A stretch of DNA of 64,000 nucleotides from Bacillus thermozeamaize (lineage in GTDB: Bacteria; Bacillota; Bacilli; ZCTH02-B2): contig LZRT01000087.1 of NCBI GenBank assembly GCA_002159075.1, positions 1 to 64,000 of the forward strand. The letters run 5' to 3'. The notes under the pieces were generated by a model, which had not been told where the DNA came from, made no database searches, and was given only the letters and a program-made list of their open reading frames with translations. Below are positions 18,252 to 24,917 of this stretch, piece by piece (position 1 is the stretch's first letter; every line of letters starts with the position of its first letter). Made by a program: the position numbers and the translations under genes.

Positions 18252-19023
18252 GTTCCATCACCGTTTCGACAGTAAGGGAACGTTTGATCGGATGAAACGC
18301 GTCCGCATGCATCGCGTCTATCATGCGTGCCTGCGGCGCCATTTCGCGTTGCAGAAGCTGGTACGTTACGTTTAACACTCCTGCACGATTTAGCAGTTGG
18401 TACCGCATCCCGACCTGCTCGCAGAAGCTGAACACGATCTCAGCGGCATCGGTCAATATTTGTCTGGCCAAATCCGCTTTTTCGGCGTCAGTCATCTTGC
18501 TTTTGGTGCCACTTTTTCCGATCAAGGAGTCTAGCTGCCGGACGCCCGTTTGTACGTTGGTCGTTTGTGACGCGGCAACGGGATCGTACCCCAAAATAAC
18601 GTATCCAGAAATATCGCGAATTTGCGCTTCTTCTGTTGACTGGCGAAGGTGCGCAAGAACCTGCTCTCCAGATTCCTTTAACTCCGCAGGCAAGTCCAAA
18701 CTTGAAATCCGTTTTGCCAGATCGTCCGCGTAATCTTTCATCTCAAACAACCGGGACTGCACAAGAAGTGTGTACGGGATGTTTATGGTGTTTACCATTG
18801 ACAAAAAGTTGACCCATAAGCTTTTTTGCTCGGCTTCCGACGCGGTGTCCAGATTTTTGGGTTCGACCTCGATGACAAGCCGGAAGTTGTTGCCCGACCG
18901 TATCAGACCGTCCTGAGCAATTTCTGTGTCACCGACAACATCTTGTGCCGTTCTTCTCTTCGTTGTCTTGGCGTAAAACAAGACGACCGCCAAGACGGCG
19001 GCCGCTAGAAGGATGTAAAACAC
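18244..19023 (-). CDS. Separate VirB4 N-terminal-domain-like protein (TraC type)
   Basis: 259 residues with one N-terminal membrane helix (FYILLAAAVLAVVLFY). The segment IEVEPKNLDTASEAEQ to FLSMVNTINIPYTLLVQSR is like the N-terminal domain of VirB4/TraC ATPases, but no P-loop follows. With the ATPase protein encoded downstream it looks like a VirB4 split into a membrane-anchored N domain and a motor. Many charged residues predict a cytosolic body. It is four bases from the VirB3-like gene. Confidence 0.65.
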   Translation of the reverse strand: MFYILLAAAVLAVVLFYAKTTKRRTAQDVVGDTEIAQDGLIRSGNNFRLVIEVEPKNLDTASEAEQKSLWVNFLSMVNTINIPYTLLVQSRLFEMKDYADDLAKRISSLDLPAELKESGEQVLAHLRQSTEEAQIRDISGYVILGYDPVAASQTTNVQTGVRQLDSLIGKSGTKSKMTDAEKADLARQILTDAAEIVFSFCEQVGMRYQLLNRAGVLNVTYQLLQREMAPQARMIDAMHADAFHPIKRSLTVETVMEHG

Positions 19024-19026
19024 GCC

Positions 19027-19362
19027 TCAACCCTCCTCCGGGATGGACTGTCTCCGGTACAAGAACTTTCGCTGCCTGAGCCTCAAACGTACGACATCCA
19101 GCACATACTTCCAAACCGGGAGTCCCGTCGGCCCATGCTTGGTATGGCAAAGGAACACACATACGGCAAACGGAATCACGTAATGAAGCCGGGAATAAAA
19201 CCAGTCAGATCCGATACGGGGGACAACCTTCGACATCCGGTATGAAAGCATTAAGCCAATTGCCCACCAAATCGTTTGGCTGAGTGACAGTCCAATGCCA
19301 AAGAGAGAAATAAACTTCTCCCTTATCTTGGACTGGTAAGGAATCGGATGGTACCGGCCCAT
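19027..19362 (-). CDS. VirB3/PrgI/TcpE-like membrane protein
   Basis: About 111 residues with two hydrophobic helices (LFGIGLSLSQTIWWAIGLML and LHYVIPFAVCVFLC) between a short N terminus (GRYHPIPYQSKIREKF) and a basic tail. This is the size and shape of the VirB3/PrgI/TcpE proteins that sit next to VirB4 in T4SS loci. The ATG at 19362 lies five bases after AGGGG. Position immediately upstream of the VirB4 halves supports the call. Confidence 0.65.
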   Translation of the reverse strand: MGRYHPIPYQSKIREKFISLFGIGLSLSQTIWWAIGLMLSYRMSKVVPRIGSDWFYSRLHYVIPFAVCVFLCHTKHGPTGLPVWKYVLDVVRLRLRQRKFLYRRQSIPEEG

Positions 19363-19371
19363 ATCCACCCC

Positions 19372-19758
19372 TCACAACGTGGACAAATCGATGCCGAATA
19401 GATTAAACACGAATCCAAGAATTTGCTCCGTCCAGTAGGAAAGAGCCAGGAAAAGGAAGAAAAAACCGATCCTGCCCTTGGTGTCACGCAGCGTATCCGG
19501 TGAAAAACCGCCCTTTAGATAGGTGATTGCCAGCCACAATCCAAAAATAACCGTGAGGGTCACAAAAATCCGACGTGCTGTGCGCACGAATGTGGTGGTG
19601 GATTCATCCACCTGTTGTTCCAAAGCCGTGATTCCGCCGGTGCCTTGATTTTGCCGAATCCGATCCATGATCGTTTCGGCGGATGCTTCAGGTGCAAACG
19701 ATCCAACGAGTATCGAACACACGGTCAATAAAACAAGGAATCCCAAAACCCTTTTCAT
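19372..19758 (-). CDS. VirB2/TrbC-like small exported membrane protein
   Basis: 128 residues: signal peptide (VLGFLVLLTVCSILVGSFAPEASA), a 30-residue polar part, then two hydrophobic helices (IFVTLTVIFGLWLAITYLKG, RIGFFFLFLALSYWTEQILG). This matches the layout of VirB2/TrbC pilin-like subunits. It is first of the VirB-like series in transcription order, as in many T4SS operons. The family match is by topology and context. Confidence 0.55.
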   Translation of the reverse strand: MKRVLGFLVLLTVCSILVGSFAPEASAETIMDRIRQNQGTGGITALEQQVDESTTTFVRTARRIFVTLTVIFGLWLAITYLKGGFSPDTLRDTKGRIGFFFLFLALSYWTEQILGFVFNLFGIDLSTL

Positions 19759-19770
19759 TTGCCCATCCCC

Positions 19771-20226
19771 TTAAAAGAGATTTAAAAAAATCCGGTATCC
19801 GCCCAACGCCAGCCATACACCCCATATCACGAGCGAAGCTGTCTCTATGAACACCGACGGGACACCTAGCGATACGCCGAATCTGGCTGGAAGGGGCCAA
19901 AGGAGCGCTACCTGTCCAGTCACAATGTCCAGCAATATGTGAGACAGATAACCGACCAGGAAAGCCGTCATAGCAGATTCCGACCACATGTAAAGCAACG
20001 CCGCAAGAAACCCGCCAAACAAAAACGAGTGCGTGAGGGTACGCTTCCCCGGCACTCGCTCCAATACCCCCGGCAACACCGGGATAAACCGCCCGAGCAA
20101 ACTGTTCTGTCGGTCAATGTCTGGCAGAAGAGATGCAACTGCAATGATCGCCAGCTCCGCCGGACGATGATACCCAAGAAGAACACCCGCCGTCACGCCG
20201 CCGATCAGATGCGATGCGCCGTTCAT
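19771..20226 (-). CDS. YdjM-like (DUF457) membrane-bound metal-dependent hydrolase
   Basis: 151 residues with four hydrophobic segments and the family motifs in order: SHLIGG near the N terminus, LLPDIDR (metal-binding Asp pair), RTLTHSF and SHILLD. YdjM-type proteins are membrane hydrolases of unsettled substrate; several are DNA-damage induced in enterobacteria. Its four-base overlap with the HD-GYP gene (ATGA) and 12-base gap to the VirB2-like gene place it in the transfer operon. Confidence 0.75.
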   Translation of the reverse strand: MNGASHLIGGVTAGVLLGYHRPAELAIIAVASLLPDIDRQNSLLGRFIPVLPGVLERVPGKRTLTHSFLFGGFLAALLYMWSESAMTAFLVGYLSHILLDIVTGQVALLWPLPARFGVSLGVPSVFIETASLVIWGVWLALGGYRIFLNLF

Positions 20227-20786
20227 ACACCGTCACCCACCGGCTGCATCACGACGCGAAGGAACGGCTTCACCAGATTCGGATCGAACTGTGTACCGGA
20301 TCGCTCGCGAATATACGCTGTGGCCATTTCAGGCGGCCATGCCGACCGATACGGCCTGTCCGATGTCAGCGCGTCATATACGTCGCAAATGGCGGTGATC
20401 CGCCCGCACAGCGGGATTTCCTCGCCCTTCAAGCCCTTGGGATACCCGTTTCCATCCCAATGCTCGTGATGGGTCGCAATTATCGTTCGCGCAACATCCG
20501 CTTCCTCATTTCGGTACTTGGCCATGAGGTTTAACCCATAGACGATATGTTTCTGAATGATTTTCCGTTCGCTTTCCGTCATGGGCTGGACGCTATCCAG
20601 CAAGCGTTTTGGAATCATCAGCTTTCCGATGTCGTGATACCGGCTGGTCAGGGCGAAAAGGGCGCTTGTGCTTGGGTCCAAACCGATTTCGTTGGACAAG
20701 GCGTGGACCAATTGGCTGACTCTTTCCGAATGCCCGCCGTCATCCAGCGCGCTCAAAATGTTTTTCAAAATCAGGGGTGTCACCAC
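20223..20786 (-). CDS. HD-GYP domain cyclic-di-GMP phosphodiesterase candidate
   Basis: 187 residues made almost only of one HD-GYP domain: RYHDIGKLMIPK (HD pair about residue 49), HHEHWDGNGYPKGLKG (GYP motif) and CDVYDALTSDRPYR. All metal ligands and the GYP triplet are present, so it should hydrolyse cyclic di-GMP. There is no sensor or receiver domain. The start is one of two adjacent GTG codons next to AAAGG. In this operon it could tune surface attachment or pilus activity, which is inference. Confidence 0.85.
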   Translation of the reverse strand: MVTPLILKNILSALDDGGHSERVSQLVHALSNEIGLDPSTSALFALTSRYHDIGKLMIPKRLLDSVQPMTESERKIIQKHIVYGLNLMAKYRNEEADVARTIIATHHEHWDGNGYPKGLKGEEIPLCGRITAICDVYDALTSDRPYRSAWPPEMATAYIRERSGTQFDPNLVKPFLRVVMQPVGDGV

Positions 20787-21606
20787 CTTTCAAAAGATTT
20801 ATCAGCTCCTGGGTCAGCCATTCCGCAGCCGGCCCACCTGCGATCAGGATCTCACGGACAGCGTTCAGGCACTTTTCTGCCTTCTTCCGTTCTTCCGCTT
20901 CATCCTGTTCAGCCAAGTGGCCCGAACCTTCCTCGACCAAGATTTCCTTCCGAAGTTCTCGCACACTAAGTGAACGATCAGCAGCTGCGGCGATAAACTT
21001 TGCCGGATCACTTGAACGGGCGGCTATCCGATGGTGATACCATGAAAGTGTTGGGACGCGGCTGGACGGATCAGAGAAAGTGCGATACACATGCACCAGT
21101 TCCCGAATTTGCGACGGGCTGACGCCGAGTTCCCGCGACAAATATTTTTGCGTTGCGCCTGCGGCCAGCATGACGTCAAGCAGTTGTCCTTTGACGAACC
21201 GGCTCTCCTGTTCCTGCTCATCCACCTGGATGTATGCCTGTATCAATTCTTCAAGCTTCGGGGGCTGGGGAGCTGGAGGCTCCGGTTCCTGGTAGGGCAA
21301 TTGTATAATTGCCGCAACCTCCTCCGGCGTTTTCCCCTCCCGTTTCGCCACGATTCGGATAAGATCGGACCGCTCAATCTTTCCGTCGTGGACCATTCTG
21401 TGATGCAGCCCGCAAAGCTGGATCAGGTTCTCGCGGACGTCGCTTCCGCCCGCCCCGCGCGTGCGGATGTGATGCGGTTCACCTTCCGCCGACCGGCCGC
21501 AGACTTCACCAGTGTCGGGATCCTCGTACTGACACCGATGCTCGGCTTCCTTTCGGATCGCCTGGATGGTTGTGGCGCTTCGAACACGAACGGGTTTTGA
21601 AAGCAC
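20740..21606 (-). CDS. HNH nuclease fused to a ParB/KorB-like helix-turn-helix region
   Basis: 288 residues. The first 75 form an HNH domain: CQYEDPDTGEVC, PHHIRTRGAGGSD, NLIQLCGLHHRMVH, with the zinc cysteines and catalytic histidines present. After a Pro-rich linker comes a helical part (YLSRELGVSPSQIRELVHVY and SLSVRELRKEIL) similar to ParB/KorB-type DNA-binding regions. The N-terminal nuclease and C-terminal DNA reader suggest a plasmid maintenance or defence role. GTG start after AGGGGTG. It overlaps the HD-GYP gene by about 45 bases. Confidence 0.65.
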   Translation of the reverse strand: MLSKPVRVRSATTIQAIRKEAEHRCQYEDPDTGEVCGRSAEGEPHHIRTRGAGGSDVRENLIQLCGLHHRMVHDGKIERSDLIRIVAKREGKTPEEVAAIIQLPYQEPEPPAPQPPKLEELIQAYIQVDEQEQESRFVKGQLLDVMLAAGATQKYLSRELGVSPSQIRELVHVYRTFSDPSSRVPTLSWYHHRIAARSSDPAKFIAAAADRSLSVRELRKEILVEEGSGHLAEQDEAEERKKAEKCLNAVREILIAGGPAAEWLTQELINLLKGGDTPDFEKHFERAG

Positions 21607-21629
21607 GTTCTTTCACCCCTGCTCAAACC

Positions 21630-21818
21630 TCATTCAGCCCTGAAAGTTGACCGGACCTGCACACTGGGCAAACGGTTTGCCCGCAGGCGTTCGTAAATCA
21701 TCTGAATTGTGCGCTCAAAGACATCTGGATCCCACCCCTCGTAATCCGCCATCTGCAAAATCCTGTCCACATACTCACTCGCTTGTTTCATCTCGTCTCG
21801 AAGGATCATGAAGTTCAT
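21630..21818 (-). CDS. Small hypothetical protein
   Basis: 62 residues from the ATG at 21818 (MNFMILRDEMKQASEYVDR). It is acidic and helical (ILQMADYEGWDPDVFERTIQMIYERLR) with no motif I recognise. It lies 24 bases before the HNH gene in the same direction. The frame can be extended upstream, but the extension is Gly/Arg-rich and unlikely to be translated. Confidence 0.45.
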   Translation of the reverse strand: MNFMILRDEMKQASEYVDRILQMADYEGWDPDVFERTIQMIYERLRANRLPSVQVRSTFRAE

Positions 21819-21893
21819 CCGGCCGGCGCCTTTTCCAGGCGCCCTCCCTCCATTTCTTCCGGTTTCAATCCACGCCTCGCACAAGAGGCGACA

Positions 21894-22124
21894 TCACACC
21901 CCTTTTGCAACGGTTTCGCTCAGCGGCACCCAGCCGCGTTCTCCCACCATTTTCCCGCCTGCCCTTCCCGTCAGCCCGCGTACCAACCCCGCCGCATGCA
22001 GTTCGTTGAAAAAGTTGGTGAAAACCGCAACCGCCTCCCGATCCCATCCGTCGATCCACTGCGCATACCTGCGTTCTTTCGGGGTGAGCTTTCTGCCCAA
22101 AAGTTCTTCCAGCTTCTCTACCAC
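21894..22124 (-). CDS. Small hypothetical protein with a WDRE motif
   Basis: 76 residues if it starts at the GTG at 22124, seven bases after GGGAGG. It reads VEKLEELLGRKLTPKERRY, then QWIDGWDREAVAVFTNFFNE, which resembles the short C-terminal motif of replication/regulatory proteins on Firmicute plasmids and phages, though I cannot name the family. It is followed by about 75 bases without a gene before the next small gene. Confidence 0.5.
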   Translation of the reverse strand: MVEKLEELLGRKLTPKERRYAQWIDGWDREAVAVFTNFFNELHAAGLVRGLTGRAGGKMVGERGWVPLSETVAKGV

Positions 22125-22149
22125 ACCATTCCCTCCCTTCACTCGCTCT

Positions 22150-22188
22150 ATAAAAAAAAAGATAAGCACACGCCAAGTTGACGTGTGC
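22150..22188 (-). terminator. Terminator after spoVS
   Basis: On the minus strand GCACACG/CGTGTGC (22166-22172 with 22182-22188) forms a 7-bp stem followed by a run of nine T. It lies 11 bases past the spoVS stop and would separate spoVS from the transfer operon, implying that genes below have their own promoter or depend on read-through. Confidence 0.75.
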
Positions 22189-22198
22189 CGCATCGGAA

Positions 22199-22483
22199 TC
22201 AGCTAACGATCAGCTTTATACCCGTCTTGGCTTCACCGTCGATCTGAACTTCGGTGAAGGCCGGGACGCACGTGATATTCCTGCCTTCCTGGGCGAAAAA
22301 CCCCCGGGCAATCGCCACGGCCTTGGTAGCTTGATTCGTTGCAGCCGCACCGACTGCTTGGAGCTCGACCACACCGTGCTCGCGCATCGCGGCGACGAGC
22401 GCGCCTGCGACGGCGTTCGGCTTCGATTTTGCCGACACCCGCAAGACTGAAGGGATTTTTTCTTTCGTTTGCACTGTTGCCAT
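22199..22483 (-). CDS. spoVS: Stage V sporulation protein S homologue
   Basis: 94 residues with the full SpoVS core: LRVSAKSKPNAVAGAL, VVELQAVGAAATNQATKAV, AIARGFFAQEG, CVPAFTEVQIDGE, IKLIVS. SpoVS is a small Alba-like nucleic-acid-binding fold protein needed for late spore development in Bacillus; the biochemical role is not settled. There is an eight-residue N-terminal extension (MATVQTKE) compared with the usual 86 residues. It has an AGGAGG site and its own terminator, so it looks like an independently expressed copy carried by the element. Confidence 0.93.
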   Translation of the reverse strand: MATVQTKEKIPSVLRVSAKSKPNAVAGALVAAMREHGVVELQAVGAAATNQATKAVAIARGFFAQEGRNITCVPAFTEVQIDGEAKTGIKLIVS

Positions 22484-22544
22484 GTTTCATTCCTCCTATG
22501 ATGGATGTGTGATGTATGGAGAGAGGGCCCTCCACCTTTTGTGG

Positions 22545-22576
22545 AAAAAGAAAAGCCCCTGCCATAAAGCAGAGGC
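22545..22576 (-). terminator. Terminator after the small zinc protein gene
   Basis: On the minus strand an 8-bp stem with one mismatch (left arm 22555-22562, right arm 22569-22576) is followed by TTTTCTTTTTC. It ends transcription ahead of spoVS, which must therefore have a promoter between about 22484 and 22545; no convincing sigma-A or sigma-H boxes were found there by eye. Confidence 0.7.
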
Positions 22577-22764
22577 TAATCTGAAGCAATAAGTAACTGC
22601 ACTCCGTCTTTCATTACTTTCCCGTCATACCCCATCGCGCGTGCTTCGGCCAATATTTCCTTAGTTTGTATTCGGCGGCATACAGGACCGATTGGCGCTT
22701 TACTAATCGGTCGGCCGCAGCGCACGCATCTGTTGGGCGGGCGATTGTCAGGGATCTTTTTCAC
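22576..22764 (-). CDS. DUF6011-like small zinc-finger protein
   Basis: 62 residues. CVRCGRPI followed by IGPVCRR is the C-x2-C...G-x-x-C signature of small zinc-binding proteins frequent in phages and plasmids of Firmicutes (DUF6011-like). The rest is a short helical segment (TKEILAEARAMGYDGK). GTG start eight bases after AAGGGAGGA. Function unknown; nucleic-acid binding is plausible. Confidence 0.6.
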   Translation of the reverse strand: MKKIPDNRPPNRCVRCGRPISKAPIGPVCRRIQTKEILAEARAMGYDGKVMKDGVQLLIASD

Positions 22765-22816
22765 CTCCGGCTTCCCTCCTTATGGGCTTGTGGAGGATTT
22801 CCTTCTCTCCAGCCCC

Positions 22817-23239
22817 TCATGCGCTGCATGATTTCTCATCGCTACAGACCGCTTCATCCGCCGCCGTGAAAACAAGCGACGGCGACCGGCGCAAACATAT
22901 GGCTTGCAAGGCTGTCTGGAAGATGACTTCATCCCAAACATCAATTCCGTCCGCCAGATTCACCGGCCGGCCGTTCCAAAGGTTGACGGCGAGTTCGGCC
23001 AGCCGCCAGGTTTGTCCGGTCAATGCCGCCGTTTCATCTGCGGCCGTTTCGTCCAACGACCGGATAAACCAATCAAACGGTCCGTGCTCCTGTTCAACAA
23101 GCGTGAAGCATTTGTAGATTCCCGGATACGCCGCCAGATAACACGCTGAAAGGTACTCCCCATTTGAATATGCTTCCGGGAATCTTTCGATCAATCTCCC
23201 GAAGTTTCGTTTATGGTCGTCATTGGCAAAATAGATCAT
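22817..23239 (-). CDS. DUF6075 family protein
   Basis: About 140 residues from the ATG at 23239 (MIYFANDDHKRNFGRLIERFP), which follows AAAGGGGGG. The opening motif and the YLSACYLAAYPGIYKCF segment are those of DUF6075 proteins, common on Firmicute plasmids and phages but of unknown function. The longer frame upstream has no credible start. A TATATATA tract lies about 50 bases upstream and two palindromic operators lie about 130 bases upstream. Confidence 0.65.
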   Translation of the reverse strand: MIYFANDDHKRNFGRLIERFPEAYSNGEYLSACYLAAYPGIYKCFTLVEQEHGPFDWFIRSLDETAADETAALTGQTWRLAELAVNLWNGRPVNLADGIDVWDEVIFQTALQAICLRRSPSLVFTAADEAVCSDEKSCSA

Positions 23240-23368
23240 GATTCTGCCCCCCTTTCCGGCGCATGCGCGTGCGCGCTGTACACCGCCGGAATATATATAG
23301 AGTGAGATAGGAACGCCGTTCGCCGGAACCCGAAATCCCTTGCGGGAAGCGGAAAGCCGGCGTAGGGG

Positions 23369-23410
23369 GTAGGACAAAATTGCCCTACAGGTAGGACAAA
23401 ATTGTCCTAC
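23369..23410. promoter_or_regulatory. Two tandem 20-bp palindromic operators, 22 bp apart
   Basis: GTAGGACAAAATTGCCCTAC (23369-23388) and GTAGGACAAAATTGTCCTAC (23391-23410) are near-perfect palindromes repeated with a 22-bp period, i.e. two helical turns, so two protein dimers would sit on one DNA face. They lie between the RepL-like gene and DUF6075. A replication initiator or repressor is the likely ligand; which one is not shown. Confidence 0.65.
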
Positions 23411-23449
23411 CCCCTGCCGACACGTCTCCCGGTAAAAATGCGGAGTTTT

Positions 23450-24097
23450 TTATTTCCGCCTCTTTTTCCGGCGCACGAGCCGCGCGTATTCCGCGTGCGC
23501 TTCGTACTCCAGCTTCCACGGCAAATCGATCTTGTTACGCTTGATATGATCGTACTGAAGAACTTGCCGAGCTAACACAGCATTGACTTTATCCCGGTCA
23601 CCGGCATAGGCGATTTCCGGGTTGACGTACAGCGGCCGTTCCGTGATCACGCGGCCGTATTCTTTAATTTCCGAAGGATCGACCAGCTCATAGATGACAC
23701 CCTTTTCGATCATCGGACTGATGAGCCTTCGTACGCTCCGGGTTTCTCGCTTTAGGAGTTCGGCAATTTCGGTGACCGTGCAAAACCGTCCATGCTTTGG
23801 ATGGACGATGGCGTTTGTCCCAAGTTCCAACAGCGACAGAAGATCGATCAGCAGCGCCTTTTCCGCGCCCGTCATGTATTCGTGCTGGGTTAAACAAAAG
23901 AAGTTCTCGCTGATAACTTGCGAGAACCTGGCGTTATTTTTTTGACGCCTGCGAATCAGCATGAAACCCCGCTCGTTCGCGCGGCGTTCGACCCGTTCGA
24001 CGTCCTCCAGCAAAGTGTCTGCCCACGAATGATCTTGATTTCTGGCGCGAACTTCCGCTTCCTGCATTCTTCGTCGGAGGGCTTTCAATTTCTCCAT
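23450..24097 (-). CDS. RepL-like winged-helix protein (plasmid replication initiator candidate)
   Basis: About 215 residues from the ATG at 24097. The N-terminal 60 are charged and helical; then ENFFCLTQHEYMTGAEKALL, TVTEIAELLKRETRSVRRL and ERPLYVNPEIAYAGD follow the pattern of RepL/MarR-like winged helices in which a recognition helix is followed by a hairpin ending in xxNPExxxxGD. The C terminus is very basic (RRKKRRK). It overlaps the upstream paralogue by 13 bases. Initiator is one reading; a regulator of the palindromic operators is another. Confidence 0.55.
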   Translation of the reverse strand: MEKLKALRRRMQEAEVRARNQDHSWADTLLEDVERVERRANERGFMLIRRRQKNNARFSQVISENFFCLTQHEYMTGAEKALLIDLLSLLELGTNAIVHPKHGRFCTVTEIAELLKRETRSVRRLISPMIEKGVIYELVDPSEIKEYGRVITERPLYVNPEIAYAGDRDKVNAVLARQVLQYDHIKRNKIDLPWKLEYEAHAEYARLVRRKKRRK

Positions 24098-24534
24098 CGC
24101 CACACCCCCCGCCGTTTGCCCGGCATGAGCACCATAGGCCACGCGGGTCCTTCTTTTCGCCGGCGCAGCTTCATGACTTCCTCGACCAGCCACAGGGGCA
24201 CGTTTTCGGGATCGCCCACCACCATGATTTCGGGGTGGATGAAGATCCCTTTCTGGATTTCCCCTTCAAACAAAATCGATTTTCGCAAAAGAGAACGCAG
24301 GAGGTCGCGGGTTCTTCGCTCCGACCTTTTCAGTTTCTTCGCGATCTCCCGGACTGACGTTGTTTTCATCCGGTTTCCGGGCTCGGCCAGAACAATGAGT
24401 TCCATCAGAAAGCTGGCTTCGGCTGAAGTGAGAATCCTATTTTCCGTGATGTATCGAATGTTTTCGATGGCTATATTTGTGACTTGCGGCTCTTCATCCG
24501 TCGGCATAGCGATGACGGTCATGTGCATCATCAC
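24085..24534 (-). CDS. Second RepL-like winged-helix protein
   Basis: 149 residues, a shorter paralogue of the next gene: ENRILTSAEASFLMELIVL, SVREIAKKLKRSERRTRDLL and QKGIFIHPEIMVVGDPENV align with corresponding parts of its neighbour. It lacks the long charged N terminus and has Trp/Arg at its end (RRGVWRWRN). Two paralogues in translational overlap suggest a heterodimer or a gene duplication with one regulatory copy. No promoter could be read clearly in the 50 bases upstream. Confidence 0.5.
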   Translation of the reverse strand: MMMHMTVIAMPTDEEPQVTNIAIENIRYITENRILTSAEASFLMELIVLAEPGNRMKTTSVREIAKKLKRSERRTRDLLRSLLRKSILFEGEIQKGIFIHPEIMVVGDPENVPLWLVEEVMKLRRRKEGPAWPMVLMPGKRRGVWRWRN

Positions 24535-24586
24535 TGACGCCGTTTTTTCCTTGATTCCTTTAGACTTCTTTATGCAACCCTAAGTC

Positions 24587-24618
24587 CTGAAAAACCGCAT
24601 GGTTGCGCGGTTTTTCAG
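24587..24618. terminator. Bidirectional terminator
   Basis: CTGAAAAACCG and CGGTTTTTCAG (24587-24597 and 24608-24618) form an 11-bp stem with A and T runs on both sides. It ends the minus-strand S24-like gene whose stop lies at 24615. It is a candidate for old backbone DNA at the left edge of the prophage. Confidence 0.75.
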
Positions 24619-24917
24619 GCTTCTTTGTTTTTTCGAATAAAGCGATATGGTCCCAAAAATTCCTTTGCGTCTGTGGTCAAAATGTGGTCACGGGTAAAAA
24701 ACCCGGCCAAGGCCGGGGATCGTCCATTTATGTAAAGGCTTGCAATTGTACCAATAATAGAATCTGGCGGGACGCCTTCGGCGGCAGCTATCCGCAATGA
24801 CGGCCAGACCAACACGGCGCTGCCTGGAGCAGGAAAACGTTCGGGATCAACGAGTACGACGTCACCGACACGAATCCGGCCAAAATCATTCTGAGAGCGG
24901 AAGAAAAATGCTGCCAT
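24615..24917 (-). CDS. S24/LexA-like peptidase-fold protein
   Basis: 100 residues from the ATG at 24917 after AAAGGACGGG. IRVGDVVLVDPERFPAPGSA and SIIGTIASLYING recall the beta-rich C-terminal fold of S24 (LexA/UmuD) proteins, but a Ser-Lys dyad is not evident, so it may be a non-catalytic relative. It is co-transcribed with the YolD-like gene from the LexA-boxed promoter. The possible left att core (24672-24681) lies inside its 3' part. Confidence 0.45.
   Translation of the reverse strand: MAAFFFRSQNDFGRIRVGDVVLVDPERFPAPGSAVLVWPSLRIAAAEGVPPDSIIGTIASLYINGRSPALAGFFTRDHILTTDAKEFLGPYRFIRKNKEA
24672..24686. other. Candidate left prophage attachment core
   Basis: TGTGGTCAAA-A-TGTG here matches TGTGGTCAAA-T-TGTG at 60811-60825 in the same orientation. 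The right copy spans the stop codons of integrase and recD2, the usual place for an att core. The match is short, and the sequence here is also coding, so this is only a candidate. Confidence 0.35.

Noticed and set aside
22199-22483. SpoVS homologue as an archaeal-type Alba protein
   Set aside because: The sequence pattern VGAAATNQATKAVAIARGF and the length are those of SpoVS itself.
23360-23415. CRISPR-like direct repeats
   Set aside because: Only two copies with a 2-bp gap and strong palindromy; this is an operator pair, not repeat-spacer units.
24689-24716. Hairpin GGGTAAAAAACCC plus CCCGGCC/GGCCGGG as a terminator
   Set aside because: It lies within the coding sequence of the S24-like gene without a T run at the right place; the real terminator is at 24587-24618.
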